From positions 1-64,000 of the forward strand of contig NZ_CP078145.1 in NCBI RefSeq assembly GCF_019222765.1: 64,000 nucleotides of DNA, read 5' to 3'. Positions 21,522 through 30,856 of the stretch are shown piece after piece. The notes under the pieces are model-generated. The model saw only the letters and a program-made list of their open reading frames with translations. It was not told the origin of the DNA and searched no databases. This DNA comes from Nocardia iowensis. GTDB taxonomy: Bacteria > Actinomycetota > Actinomycetes > Mycobacteriales > Mycobacteriaceae. The position numbers and the translations under genes were made by a program. Each line of letters starts with the position of its first letter. Within the stretch, counting starts at the first letter, position 1.

Positions 21522-21550
21522 TCCTCGAGTTGTCCACAGGTTCATCCACA
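21522..21550. promoter_or_regulatory. DnaA-box pair with CTCGAG motif upstream of the PH-domain gene
   Basis: TTGTCCACA at 21530-21538 is a perfect DnaA box, and TCATCCACA follows at 21542-21550. The first box is preceded by CTCGAG, giving TCCTCGAGTTGTCCAC (21522-21537), identical to 2272-2287 in the origin. Confidence 0.8.
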
Positions 21551-21621
21551 GGTGTGCATGAATGACACGTCTGTAATCCAGATGTGGTGTCCGCGTTACC
21601 CGCGGCAACCCAGATGTGGTG

Positions 21622-21885
21622 TCAACGCCACCGCATGGTCATGATCAGGCCGACCACCATGAGGCCGAATCCGATCAGGAAGTTCCATGCGTTCAGGTCG
21701 CCCATCCAGCTGATGTGGTCGGCGGCGAGGTAGTAAACGAGCAGCCACAGCAATCCGGCGAGCATGAAGCCGAGCATGATGGTGACGTACCAGACCGGAG
21801 ACGGCCCGGCCTTCACCTTCACCGGCGTGCGGCTGGCAGGGTTGATCGTGTAGTCGGTCTTCTTCCGGACCTTCGACTTGGGCAT
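21622..21885 (-). CDS. crgA: Cell division protein CrgA
   Basis: An 87-residue membrane protein of the actinobacterial divisome. CrgA bridges FtsZ with septal peptidoglycan synthases and helps place the septum. The N-terminus MPKSKVRKK is the typical basic start; two membrane helices follow (about 31-53 and 66-85), linked by [15 protein letters not shown]. Length is normal. It lies between the PH-domain gene and divergent pabA, as in mycobacteria. The 173 bases to pabA presumably hold both promoters. Confidence 0.95.
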   Translation of the reverse strand: MPKSKVRKKTDYTINPASRTPVKVKAGPSPVWYVTIMLGFMLAGLLWLLVYYLAADHISWMGDLNAWNFLIGFGLMVVGLIMTMRWR

Positions 21886-22058
21886 GACGTCCTCGTATTC
21901 GGCGTGCAGGTCGGTACCGGCGGGGCAGGCGCGGTGTGGGTTGGGCCGAGCTCGCTCGCCGCAGTGGACGAGGCTCTGGCGCCCTCCGGTGTGTCTCTAG
22001 GCTATCCCAACTGGTAATGGATGCGCCGCGGTGCCGTGCGGGGACGTAATCTCGGACC

Positions 22059-22703
22059 ATGCGTGTTCTGGTCGTCGACAATTACGACAGCTTCGTGTTC
22101 AACCTGGTTCAGTACCTCGGCCAGCTGGGGACCGAGGCCGTGGTGTGGCGCAACGACGACCCGAACCTGGCCGACGTGGACGCCGTGGTGGCCGAATTCG
22201 ACGGCATTCTGATCAGCCCGGGACCCGGCACTCCCGATCGCGCGGGCGCCAGCATCGACCTGGTGCGCGCCTGCACCCGGCACACCGTTCCGCTGCTCGG
22301 CGTGTGCCTCGGCCACCAAGCCATCGGCGAGGCCTTCGGTGCGACGGTGACCCGCGCGCCCGAGCTGCTGCACGGCAAGACCAGTTCGGTGTTCCATCTC
22401 GGCTCCGGCGTGCTGGCCGACCTGCCCGACCCGTTCACAGCGACGCGGTATCACTCGCTCACCGTTCTAGAGGACACACTGCCCGAGGAGATCGAGGTAC
22501 TCGGCCGCACCGAGACCGGGATCGTGATGGCCATGCGGCACCGCACCCTGCCCATCCACGGCGTGCAGTTCCATCCCGAATCGGTGCTGACCCAGGGCGG
22601 ACATCGGATGTTGGCCAACTGGCTCGGCGTCTGCGGCGAGCGCCCGGCCGAGGGGCTCGTGCAAACGCTGGAGGCGGAGGTCGCCGCGCTGGTGCTGCAG
22701 TGA
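22059..22703 (+). CDS. pabA: Aminodeoxychorismate/anthranilate synthase glutamine amidotransferase subunit
   Basis: A class I glutamine amidotransferase of 214 residues that supplies ammonia to a chorismate-using partner. Catalytic triad: Cys83 (GVCLGHQAIG), His172 and Glu174 (VQFHPES). The oxyanion segment SPGPGTP is at 53-59. In this neighbourhood of Mycobacteriales genomes the gene is annotated trpG or pabA. The partner synthase is not in the window, so folate (PabA) or tryptophan (TrpG) use, or both, cannot be decided. Confidence 0.92.
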   Translation: MRVLVVDNYDSFVFNLVQYLGQLGTEAVVWRNDDPNLADVDAVVAEFDGILISPGPGTPDRAGASIDLVRACTRHTVPLLGVCLGHQAIGEAFGATVTRAPELLHGKTSSVFHLGSGVLADLPDPFTATRYHSLTVLEDTLPEEIEVLGRTETGIVMAMRHRTLPIHGVQFHPESVLTQGGHRMLANWLGVCGERPAEGLVQTLEAEVAALVLQ

Positions 22704-22806
22704 GCGAATGTGGGCGTGCGTGCGCAGAGCGACGTGCGGCGGTGCACATGTGCGGTGAGCCAGCTCTTCGGTCCGGCGCGCAGCGGAGCATCGGCGAGGG
22801 TCGGCT

Positions 22807-23946
22807 GTGACGCGTCCGCACGTGCTGCTGTCGGTCGCGATGAGCATCGACGGATATATCGATGACGCGAGCCCCGAGCGACTGCGGTTGTCCGATGCGG
22901 CGGATTTCGATCGGGTCGATCAGGTGCGCGCGGATTCCGACGCGATCCTGATCGGCGCGCAAACCCTGCGCCGGGACAATCCTCGGCTGCTCGTCGATAG
23001 CGCCGACCGCAGGACGACGCGGATCGCGGCGGGCAAACCGGAGTTCCCGCTGAAGGTCACCGTCACGGCGAGCGGCGACTTGGACCCGGGCCTGCGGTTC
23101 TGGCATCACGGCGGCGGCAAACTCGTCTACACCACCGATGCGGGCGCGGCCCGGCTCGCCGACAGCTTGTCCGGCCTCGCCGACGTCGTCCCGCTCGGGG
23201 CCGAACTCGACTTCGGCGTCCTCCTCGACGATCTCGGACGCCGCGGCATCGCCCGCCTCATGGTCGAGGGCGGCACCCGCATCCACACCGCCTTCCTCGC
23301 CGCCGACCTCGCGGACGAACTACAGCTGGCCGTCACTCCCCTGTTGGTCGGCGACCCCGAAGCCCCCCGATTCCTCGACGCCGCAACCTATCCCGGCGCT
23401 CCCCACCGCAGGATGCACCTGGCCGACGTCACCCAGGTCGGTGACGTCGCGGTGCTGCGCTATCTCCCGCGAGGCAATCGGCCGGGCGCGGAACACGCGG
23501 ACCAGGACATGGTTTTCCTGCGCCGGGCGATCGAGCTCGCGTGGCTGTGCCCGCCGAGCGAAACGGCATTCTCCGTCGGCGCGGTGATCGTGGCCGACGG
23601 CGTGGAGATCGCCACCGGCTACTCGCGGGAGACCGACGCGAAGGTGCACGCCGAGGAGTCCGCATTGGACAAGCTCGACGCGGACGACCCACGACTGGCC
23701 AGGGCAACGATCTACAGCACGCTCGAACCGTGCTCGCAGCGCGGCACCGCGACGCGGCTGCCGTGCACCGACCGGATCCTGCGGGCCGGGATACCCAGGG
23801 TCGTCCTGGCCTGGCGCGAACCCGCGACCTTCGTGACCAATTGCGTCGGCGTGGAGAAGCTACGGCAGCACGGCGTCGAGGTGCGCGAGCTGACCGAGTT
23901 GGCGGCGGAAGCGATGTCGATGAACCGCCACTTGAAGCTGACCTAA
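22807..23946 (+). CDS. RibD-like reductase-deaminase fusion in inverted order
   Basis: A 379-residue two-domain protein. Residues 1-222 form a RibD C-terminal/dihydrofolate-reductase-type reductase (LLSVAMSIDGYIDDASPERLRLS, DAILIGAQTLRRDNP, then LMVEGGTRIHTAFL). Residues 233-370 form a zinc-dependent cytidine-deaminase-like domain with His281-Ala-Glu283 and the cysteine pair Cys309 and Cys320 in EPCSQRGTATRLPC. Canonical RibD has the deaminase first and nine residues between the equivalent cysteines, against eleven here. It could act on a riboflavin-type pyrimidine or on another pteridine or nucleoside substrate. The GTG start is at 22807. The gene converges on the CBS gene and their stop codons overlap. 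Confidence 0.85.
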   Translation: MTRPHVLLSVAMSIDGYIDDASPERLRLSDAADFDRVDQVRADSDAILIGAQTLRRDNPRLLVDSADRRTTRIAAGKPEFPLKVTVTASGDLDPGLRFWHHGGGKLVYTTDAGAARLADSLSGLADVVPLGAELDFGVLLDDLGRRGIARLMVEGGTRIHTAFLAADLADELQLAVTPLLVGDPEAPRFLDAATYPGAPHRRMHLADVTQVGDVAVLRYLPRGNRPGAEHADQDMVFLRRAIELAWLCPPSETAFSVGAVIVADGVEIATGYSRETDAKVHAEESALDKLDADDPRLARATIYSTLEPCSQRGTATRLPCTDRILRAGIPRVVLAWREPATFVTNCVGVEKLRQHGVEVRELTELAAEAMSMNRHLKLT

Positions 23947-24362
23947 GGGCGGCCGTAGATCGCCGTGACGAACTCGCCGAGCTGATTGTCGTCGAGGTGC
24001 CTGGCCAGGTCGGCCTCGCTGATCATGCCGACCAGGCGCTTGTTGTCGATCACCGGCATCCGCTTGATCCGGTGACTTTCCATCTGGTCCAGCACGTCCT
24101 CGACATCGGCGTCGGCCGCGACCCAGCGCGGCGTCGACTCACAGAGCTCGGCGGCCCGCGCGTTGGCGGGGGACAGGCCCTGCGCAATGCATTTCACGAC
24201 GATGTCGCGGTCGGTGATGATCCCGCACATGCGATCGTTGTCGTCGGCGATGACCAGCGATCCGACGCCGAGCTCGGCCATCACCCGGGCGGCCTTCCCG
24301 ACGGTCTCGTCCTTGGAGATCCACTGGGCACCGGGTTTCATGATGTCCCTGGCAGTGGTCAT
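23943..24362 (-). CDS. Two-CBS-domain protein
   Basis: A 139-residue protein made of two CBS domains (about 8-62 and 75-130), a stand-alone Bateman module like mycobacterial Hrp1. Motifs are VGSLVIADDNDRMCGIITDRDIV and IKRMPVIDNKRLVGMISEADLA. Such modules bind adenosyl ligands; the ligand here cannot be inferred. ATG at 24362 is preceded by GAGGAGGAAG, a strong ribosome-binding site. It converges on the RibD-like gene with a four-base overlap. Confidence 0.92.
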   Translation of the reverse strand: MTTARDIMKPGAQWISKDETVGKAARVMAELGVGSLVIADDNDRMCGIITDRDIVVKCIAQGLSPANARAAELCESTPRWVAADADVEDVLDQMESHRIKRMPVIDNKRLVGMISEADLARHLDDNQLGEFVTAIYGRP

Positions 24363-24461
24363 TGGGCTTCCTCCTCGTTACTCAGCGCTGCTGATTCGGA
24401 TGGAGCAAGACCGATTCTGCCCCTGACCACACCAACCGGTCGGTGTTTTGACGGATCAGGT

Positions 24462-26366
24462 TCAGGGCGGGCCGAGCACACCCACGCCGACGGACACCGT
24501 GCCGTTCTTCGGGATCGACCCGCCCGCCGACGGCTGCTGAGTGAGGATCCGGCCGACGCTGCTGGTGTCGAAGGTGCCCTGCGGTGACTGACTGATCTGG
24601 CTCTGCCCGCCGGTCCAGCCCTCCGCGCGCAGCTTGTCCGCCGCCTGGGCGACCGTGAGGCCGATCAGCGACGGCATCTTGATCTGGTCACCCGCCACCT
24701 GCACGGTGATCGTTGAGCCCTTTTCCGCGGTAGTGCCGCCCGCTGGACTGGTCGAGAGCACCTCGCCCTTGGGCTTGGCGGACGGGACCTCCTGGATCGT
24801 GATCTTGAATCCGGCGCTGTCCACCAGGTTCGGCCGGGCGACATCGATGTCCTGCCCGATCACGTTCGGCACCCGAACCGATTCCGGGCCACTGCCGATG
24901 GTGACCACGATGGCCTTGTCGACGTCCACCCGGGAGCCCGCGGACGGGTCTATCGCGATGACCTTGTCCTTCTCCTGGACGCTGGAGGGTTTGTGCTGGA
25001 CGTTCGGATCCATCTGCAGGTTGGCGTTCTTCAACGCCACCTCGGCCTCCTGCAGCGTCAGGCCGTCGAGCTTCGGCACCTGGACCTGCGCCGGGCCGGT
25101 GGACACCTGCATGGTGACAACGCTGCCCTTGTCCGCCCGGGAACCGCCGAGCGGCGCGGTGGAGATGACATTGCCGGTCGCTACCTTGCTGTCCGGCTTC
25201 TGCTGGATGGAAACGTTGAATCCGGCCTTCTGCAGCGCCTCCTGCGCCTGCTGTGCCGGTCGGCCCGAAAGGTCGGGCACGGCAACCTGTTCCGGCTTGC
25301 TGCCCGGACCGATCAGCACCCAGAACAACGCGAGCAGCACGGCGACACCGGCGGCCGCGGCGATGGCGAGATAGAGGGTCCGGCGTGGGCCGGACGGCTC
25401 CGCGGGTGCTTGCTCGGCGGTGTCGTCGCTGCGCTCGACGGTGCGGTAGCTGCGCGGCGCGGGTTCGTCGGCGCCGAAGACGGTGGTGCGATCCTCGTCG
25501 GTCATCACCATCGGGGCGATCGGCTTCTGCCCGCCGAGCACCCGGATGAGGTCGGCGCGCATCTCGGCCGCGCTCTGATAGCGGTTGGCCGGGTTCTTGC
25601 TCATCGCCTTGAGGATCACCGAGTCGAGCTCACGCGGCACCCCCGGATGCACATGCGAAGGCAGCCGCGGATCTTCCCGGACATGCTGGTAGGCCACCGC
25701 GACCGGCGAGTCACCGGTGAAAGGCGGCTCACCGGTGAGGATTTCGAACAGCACACACCCGACGGAGTACACGTCCGAACGGGCGTCGACCGTCTCGCCG
25801 CGCGCCTGCTCGGGCGAAAGATATTGCGCGGTACCGATCACCGCGGCCGTCTGCGTCATCGGGTTGGAGCTGTCGGCGATCGCCCTGGCGATGCCGAAGT
25901 CCATCACCTTCACCGCACCGGCCCGGTTGATCATGATGTTGGCCGGCTTCATGTCGCGGTGCACGATGCCGGCCTTGTGACTGAAATCCAGTGCGGCACA
26001 GACATCCGCGACCACTTCCATGGCCCGGCGCGGCGGCAGCGGACCCTGGCCGCGCACGATGTCGCGCAGCGTATCGCCCTCGACGTACTCCATCACGATA
26101 TAGGGCAGCGGGCCGTCGTCGACCTTCGCCTCGCCGGTGTCGTAGACCGCGACGATGGCCGGATGATTCAGCGCGGCGGCGTTCTGTGCCTCGCGCTTGA
26201 ACCGCAGATAGAACGTGGGGTCGCGGGCCAGATCGGCCCGCAGCACCTTGATCGCCACGTCCCGGCTCAGCCGTAGATCGCGCGCCTTGTGTACTTCGGA
26301 CATCCCGCCGAACCCGATGATCTCGCCCAGCTCGTAGCGGGAGGAGAGATTCTTCGGGGTCGTCAT
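24462..26366 (-). CDS. pknB: Ser/Thr protein kinase PknB with PASTA domains
   Basis: An essential-type transmembrane kinase of 634 residues controlling cell-wall growth and division. The kinase domain covers about 11-275: glycine loop GFGGMSEV, catalytic Lys40 (VAIK), [10 protein letters not shown] and DFGIA. A juxtamembrane segment leads to one membrane helix (about 335-355). Four extracellular PASTA domains follow, starting VPDLSG, VPKLDG, VPNVIG and MPSLIG, which sense muropeptide or lipid II fragments in relatives. ATG at 26366 has AAGGA upstream and overlaps the pknA stop (ATGA). It is the last gene of the fhaA-to-pknB cluster. Confidence 0.97.
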   Translation of the reverse strand: MTTPKNLSSRYELGEIIGFGGMSEVHKARDLRLSRDVAIKVLRADLARDPTFYLRFKREAQNAAALNHPAIVAVYDTGEAKVDDGPLPYIVMEYVEGDTLRDIVRGQGPLPPRRAMEVVADVCAALDFSHKAGIVHRDMKPANIMINRAGAVKVMDFGIARAIADSSNPMTQTAAVIGTAQYLSPEQARGETVDARSDVYSVGCVLFEILTGEPPFTGDSPVAVAYQHVREDPRLPSHVHPGVPRELDSVILKAMSKNPANRYQSAAEMRADLIRVLGGQKPIAPMVMTDEDRTTVFGADEPAPRSYRTVERSDDTAEQAPAEPSGPRRTLYLAIAAAAGVAVLLALFWVLIGPGSKPEQVAVPDLSGRPAQQAQEALQKAGFNVSIQQKPDSKVATGNVISTAPLGGSRADKGSVVTMQVSTGPAQVQVPKLDGLTLQEAEVALKNANLQMDPNVQHKPSSVQEKDKVIAIDPSAGSRVDVDKAIVVTIGSGPESVRVPNVIGQDIDVARPNLVDSAGFKITIQEVPSAKPKGEVLSTSPAGGTTAEKGSTITVQVAGDQIKMPSLIGLTVAQAADKLRAEGWTGGQSQISQSPQGTFDTSSVGRILTQQPSAGGSIPKNGTVSVGVGVLGPP

Positions 26367-27871
26367 TGTTGTCCTTGCGAAGGAGTACTGGGAGTGGCCG
26401 AGGGCCCTCGGGCACCGGGAATCTCCGGAAATGGTAAGTCCATAGTCGGCACTCGCGGCCGAGTGGTGGTCGGTGCGGTGAGCGTCGGCTTGGTGGTGCT
26501 CGGCGGTGTCGTGCTGCTCGGCGGCGGCGTGGTCGTCGTCGGTTCCGGCGTCGTGGTCGGCGGCTCGGTGGTGGTCGGCGCGCTGCTGGTCGGTGGCGGT
26601 GGCGGCAGCGGTTTGGGGGTCGTCGTGCTGGTCACCGGCGGCGGTGGCGGTTTCGGAGCAGGCGTGGAGGTGCTGGTCGCGGGTGGTGTCGAATCGGGGT
26701 TCGTGTTGCCACCGAACAGCAGGTACAGCGTCGCGGCGACCAACAGCACCGCACCGGCGCCGAGTCCGGCCAGCCACTTCTGCGTCGAGGTGAACCGCTT
26801 GTCGTCACCGGGCGGCGTCTGATGACCGCCGGTGCCGGTGTTCAGCATCGTCGCGGGAGCCTGCCCGGTGGCCTGGCCATGGGCGCCGATCGCCGCACCG
26901 GCGGGCGTGGAATAGTGCACCGTCGCACCATCGAAATCCGATGGCGTGGAAGGCAGCACGACGGTCGGTCCGGGCGGGAGCACCCGGGTGGCACCGGTCA
27001 GTGGCACCGCGGGATTGGTGCCGCTCGGCGGCGGTGGCCTGCGGCCCGCGCGCACCGCGGCGACGGCATCGGCGAACTCGCCGCCGCGCGAGTAGCGACC
27101 CTTCGGGTCCTTGCCCATGGTGATCTCGATCAGCTCGCGCACATTGGCGGGCAGATCGGCAGGCATCGGCGGCGGCGTCTCGCGGACGTGCTTCATCGCG
27201 ACGGTGATCGCGCCGTCGCCGCTGAACGGCCGCTGCCCGGCGAGCGCCTCGTAGCCGACAACGCCGAGCGAGTAGACATCACTGGCCGCGGTGGCGTCCT
27301 CGCCGATCGCCTGCTCCGGCGCGATGTATTGGGCGGTGCCCATCACCATGCCGGTCTTGGTCACCGGGGAGGCGTCGACCGCCTTGGCGATGCCGAAGTC
27401 GGTGATCTTCACCTGACCGGTCGGCGTCACCATGATGTTGCCCGGCTTCACATCCCGGTGCACCACCCCGGCCCGATGCGCCACGTCCAGCGCCCGGCCG
27501 GTCTGCTCGAGCATGTCCAGGCCTTGCCCGACGGACAGCCTGCCGAGCCGGTTCAGCACCGTGTTCAGCGGCTCACCCTGGACCAGTTCCATGACCAGGT
27601 AGGCGGTTTCGCTGCCTTGCGGGTCGGTGGTCTCGCCGTAGTCGTAGATTCCGGCGATGCCGGGGTGATTCAACTGGGCGGTGGTCTTGGCCTCGGTGCG
27701 GAACCGATGCCGGAACGTCGGGTCTGCGGAGAACTCCGCCTTGAGCACCTTGACCGCGACCCGGCGATCGAGCCGAGTGTCCAGCGCCTCCCAGACCTGG
27801 CCCATGCCGCCGGTTGCGATCAGGCGCTGCAGCCGGTACCGGTCGGCGATCATCGCACCGTTGTTCAGCAT
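26363..27871 (-). CDS. pknA: Ser/Thr protein kinase PknA
   Basis: A 502-residue transmembrane kinase that works with PknB on cell-shape and division substrates. The kinase domain covers about 12-275, with ATGGMGQV, catalytic Lys41 (VAVK), [10 protein letters not shown] and DFGIAKA. A long Pro/Gly-rich linker leads to a single membrane helix near 395-415 ([21 protein letters not shown]). The outer part is a Pro/Thr/Ser-rich tail without PASTA repeats. ATG at 27871 has GAAGGT upstream; a second ATG six codons on is possible. It overlaps pknB by four bases and follows pbpA after 31 bases. Confidence 0.96.
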   Translation of the reverse strand: MLNNGAMIADRYRLQRLIATGGMGQVWEALDTRLDRRVAVKVLKAEFSADPTFRHRFRTEAKTTAQLNHPGIAGIYDYGETTDPQGSETAYLVMELVQGEPLNTVLNRLGRLSVGQGLDMLEQTGRALDVAHRAGVVHRDVKPGNIMVTPTGQVKITDFGIAKAVDASPVTKTGMVMGTAQYIAPEQAIGEDATAASDVYSLGVVGYEALAGQRPFSGDGAITVAMKHVRETPPPMPADLPANVRELIEITMGKDPKGRYSRGGEFADAVAAVRAGRRPPPPSGTNPAVPLTGATRVLPPGPTVVLPSTPSDFDGATVHYSTPAGAAIGAHGQATGQAPATMLNTGTGGHQTPPGDDKRFTSTQKWLAGLGAGAVLLVAATLYLLFGGNTNPDSTPPATSTSTPAPKPPPPPVTSTTTPKPLPPPPPTSSAPTTTEPPTTTPEPTTTTPPPSSTTPPSTTKPTLTAPTTTRPRVPTMDLPFPEIPGARGPSATPSTPSQGQQ

Positions 27872-27902
27872 CCCCGTACCTTCACTCGCACATCCATATC
27901 GT

Positions 27903-29369
27903 TCAGCCCCCTCGCAGACCGGCGTCCAAGACCGCACGTGCGACCGGCGCGGCCACCTTGCCACCCGTCGCGCCCAGCGCCCGGTCACCGCCGTTCTCCA
28001 CGATCACCGCGATGGCGATCTTCGGATTCTGAGCGGGTGCGAAAGCGATGTACCAGGCGTGCGGTGGGGTGTTGCGTGGATCGCTGCCGTGTTCGGCGGT
28101 ACCGGTCTTGGACGCGATCTGATAGCGGGAGGACTTGCCGCCGGGGGTGTTGCCCTCCGACGCGACCATCAGATTCGTCAGCGACGACGCTACCTGGGCG
28201 TTGAACGCTTGGCCGAGCGAGACCGGCTTTGTCTTGGACAACTCACTGAGGTCGGGCCCCTGCAGTTGGTCGATCAGGTAGGGCTGCATCCGGACACCGC
28301 CGTTGGCGACGGTCGCCGCGATCACCGCGTTGTCCAGCGGGGTCAACGCCACGTCACGCTGGCCGATGCTGCTCTGCGACAGCGCGGCGTTGTCCGAGAT
28401 CGGGCCGACGGTGCTCTCGGCCACCGGGATCGGGATGCTGCGGTGCTCGCCGATGCCGAAGTTCGCCGCCTGGTCCTTGAGTCTGGCGGCGCCCACCTTG
28501 ACGCCCAGTTCGGCGAACGCGGTATTGCAGGACAGCCGGAACGCCTCATACAGCGAGGCGGTCTGGCCCGAGCCGCAGTTGGAGCCGTTGTAGTTCTCCA
28601 GCGGCGTGCTGGTGCCGGGCAGCGTGATGTTCGGCGCCGCGGTGAACTGATCCTCCGGTGTCGCGATGTTGTTCGCCAGCGCGGCCGCGGTGACCACCAC
28701 CTTGAACGTGGAACCGGGCGGATAGGTCTGCGAGACAGCACGATTGAGCATCGGCTGGCGCGGGTCCGCGCTGAGCGCCTCCCAGGCCTGGGTGCCGCGC
28801 GCGCCGTCGTGCCCGGACAGCTGGTTCGGGTCGTAGCTCGGCGTGGACACCATGGTGAGAATCTTGCCGGTGCTCGGCTCGATCGCCACCACCGAGCCGG
28901 TGTAGCCCTTGCTGGTCAGCTCGTCGTAGGCGACCTGCTGCATGGCCGGGTCGATGGTGGTGAGCACGTTGCCGCCGCGCGGATCGCGACCGGACACCAT
29001 GTCGACCAGACGCGAGCCGAACAGGTGGCTGTCGGAGCCGTTGAGCACCGAATCCTCGGCCCGTTCCAGTCCGTTGCTGCCGTACTGCATCGAATAGAAG
29101 CCGGTGACGGGTGAGTAGGCCTCGGGGGTGTTCGGGTAGGTGCGCAGGTACTTGTAGCGGTCCTCGGTGGCCACCGAGTTGGCCAGCACGGTGCCGCCGG
29201 CGGAGATCTGGCCGCGCTGGCGCGAGTACTCGTCGAGCAGCACCCGGGAGTTGCGCGGATCGGTGCGGTAGTCGTCTGCCTTGATCACCTGGACGTAGGT
29301 GGCGTTCATCAGCAGCGCGACGATCATCAGCATCACGGCGATCGCGACCCGGCGTAGGGGAGTGTTCAT
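27903..29369 (-). CDS. pbpA: Penicillin-binding protein PbpA (transpeptidase)
   Basis: A class B penicillin-binding protein of 488 residues that crosslinks peptidoglycan and partners the SEDS protein RodA encoded just upstream. The N-terminal membrane anchor covers 8-25, the dimerisation domain about 40-150 and the transpeptidase domain about 155-480. Active-site motifs are STFK (Ser220), SCN at 280-282 and KTGT at 421-424. ATG at 29369 overlaps the rodA stop by four bases. Confidence 0.97.
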   Translation of the reverse strand: MNTPLRRVAIAVMLMIVALLMNATYVQVIKADDYRTDPRNSRVLLDEYSRQRGQISAGGTVLANSVATEDRYKYLRTYPNTPEAYSPVTGFYSMQYGSNGLERAEDSVLNGSDSHLFGSRLVDMVSGRDPRGGNVLTTIDPAMQQVAYDELTSKGYTGSVVAIEPSTGKILTMVSTPSYDPNQLSGHDGARGTQAWEALSADPRQPMLNRAVSQTYPPGSTFKVVVTAAALANNIATPEDQFTAAPNITLPGTSTPLENYNGSNCGSGQTASLYEAFRLSCNTAFAELGVKVGAARLKDQAANFGIGEHRSIPIPVAESTVGPISDNAALSQSSIGQRDVALTPLDNAVIAATVANGGVRMQPYLIDQLQGPDLSELSKTKPVSLGQAFNAQVASSLTNLMVASEGNTPGGKSSRYQIASKTGTAEHGSDPRNTPPHAWYIAFAPAQNPKIAIAVIVENGGDRALGATGGKVAAPVARAVLDAGLRGG

Positions 29370-30856
29370 GTGGCGGGCCCCGCTTCCGGTCGGCCCGCGT
29401 CCGGCTTGCGCAACAGTTCGGTGGTCGCGTCCGCGATCGGGGCCGCGGGCGCACTCTTGCGGACCGGCGCGGGCGCGCGCGCCGCGTCGGAAACCTTGAT
29501 GAGCAACGCGAGCAATGCGTAGTTGGCCAGCAGCGACGAGCCGCCGTAGGACATGAACGGCGTGGTAAGGCCGGTCAGTGGAATCAGTTTGGTGACACCG
29601 CCGACGACGACGAACAACTGGATCGCGACGGTGAACGCCAGCCCGGCCGCCAGCAGCTTGCCGAAGCTGTCGCGCACGGCGAGCGCGGTGCGCAGGCCGC
29701 GCACGATGAGCACCAGGAACAGCACCAGCACCGCGGTGAGTCCGATCAGGCCGAGTTCCTCACCGATCGTGGTGATGATGAAGTCGGTCTTGGCGAACGG
29801 CACCTGGTTGGGGCGTCCGCTGCCGAGTCCGGTGCCCGCGAGACCACCGGTGGCGAGCCCGAACAGCGACTGCGAGATCTGGTAGCCGGTGTTGTTGTAA
29901 TCGTCGAACGGGTGCAACCAGGTCTGGGTCCGGATCTTGACGTGGCCGAAAGTCTGATAGGCGAAGAAGAACCCGAGACTGAGCAGCGCGCCGCCGATGA
30001 TCAGCCAGCCGACCCGCTCGGTGGCGATGTAGAGCATCACCAGCACCGTGCTGAAGATCAACAGCGAAGTGCCGAGGTCCTTTTCGAAGACCAGCACGCC
30101 GACGCAGACGATCCAGACCACCACGATCGGGCCGAGGTCGCGGGCGCGGGGGAATTCCATGCCGAGCAGGTGCCGTCCGGCGGCGGTGAACAGATCACGC
30201 TTGGCCACCAGCACCGACGCGAAGAAGATGATCAGCAGGATCTTCGCGAATTCGGCGGGCTGGATGCTGAATCCGGTGATCTTGATCCAGTTCTTGGAGC
30301 CGTTGATCTCGGAGAATCGGCTGGGCAGCACCGCGGGCAGGGCCAGCGCGATCAGCCCGACCAGACCGAGCGTGTAGCCGTAGCGGGCCAGTGTGCGGTA
30401 GTCGCGCAACACGATGAGCAGCCCGATGAACACGATCATGCCCAGTGCGGTCCACAGGATCTGCTGGTTGGCGTCGGGGGAGGGCACCGGCCACGAGTTG
30501 TACGCCGCATTCTGCTCGTCGGCGAGGTCGAGCCGATGGATCAGTACCAACCCGAGTCCGTTGAGCAGCGCGACGATCGGTAACAGCAGCGGATCGGCGA
30601 ACGGCGCGAACCGGCGCACCGCGAGGTGCGCTATCCCGAACAATGCCAGAAAGGCCAGGCCGTATTTGGCGATATCCCAGGTGACCGACTGCTCCTGACT
30701 GGCCTCGACCAGAAACAGCGATGCCGTCGTGATCACCGTCGCACCGGCCAGCAACAACAGTTCGGCATTGCGTCGGGTGCTCGGCGGTGGCGCGGGAGCG
30801 AAGCCGCCGGGGGGACTGGGAAAAGCCCCTGCGGACGGCGGTGCGGGTGCGGACAT
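29366..30856 (-). CDS. rodA: SEDS peptidoglycan glycosyltransferase RodA (FtsW/RodA/SpoVE family)
   Basis: A polytopic membrane enzyme of 496 residues that polymerises lipid II into glycan strands with PbpA. There are about ten to twelve membrane helices after a Pro-rich cytoplasmic N-terminus. Family motifs include SIQPAEFAKI, FEKDLGTSLLIF with the essential Asp region, QTWLHPFDD, YQISQSLFGLATGGLAGTG and a C-terminal GLTTPFMSYGGSS. The C-terminal tail is Pro/Ala-rich. ATG at 30856 overlaps the pstP stop by one base (TGATG), so translation is coupled. Confidence 0.96.
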   Translation of the reverse strand: MSAPAPPSAGAFPSPPGGFAPAPPPSTRRNAELLLLAGATVITTASLFLVEASQEQSVTWDIAKYGLAFLALFGIAHLAVRRFAPFADPLLLPIVALLNGLGLVLIHRLDLADEQNAAYNSWPVPSPDANQQILWTALGMIVFIGLLIVLRDYRTLARYGYTLGLVGLIALALPAVLPSRFSEINGSKNWIKITGFSIQPAEFAKILLIIFFASVLVAKRDLFTAAGRHLLGMEFPRARDLGPIVVVWIVCVGVLVFEKDLGTSLLIFSTVLVMLYIATERVGWLIIGGALLSLGFFFAYQTFGHVKIRTQTWLHPFDDYNNTGYQISQSLFGLATGGLAGTGLGSGRPNQVPFAKTDFIITTIGEELGLIGLTAVLVLFLVLIVRGLRTALAVRDSFGKLLAAGLAFTVAIQLFVVVGGVTKLIPLTGLTTPFMSYGGSSLLANYALLALLIKVSDAARAPAPVRKSAPAAPIADATTELLRKPDAGRPEAGPAT

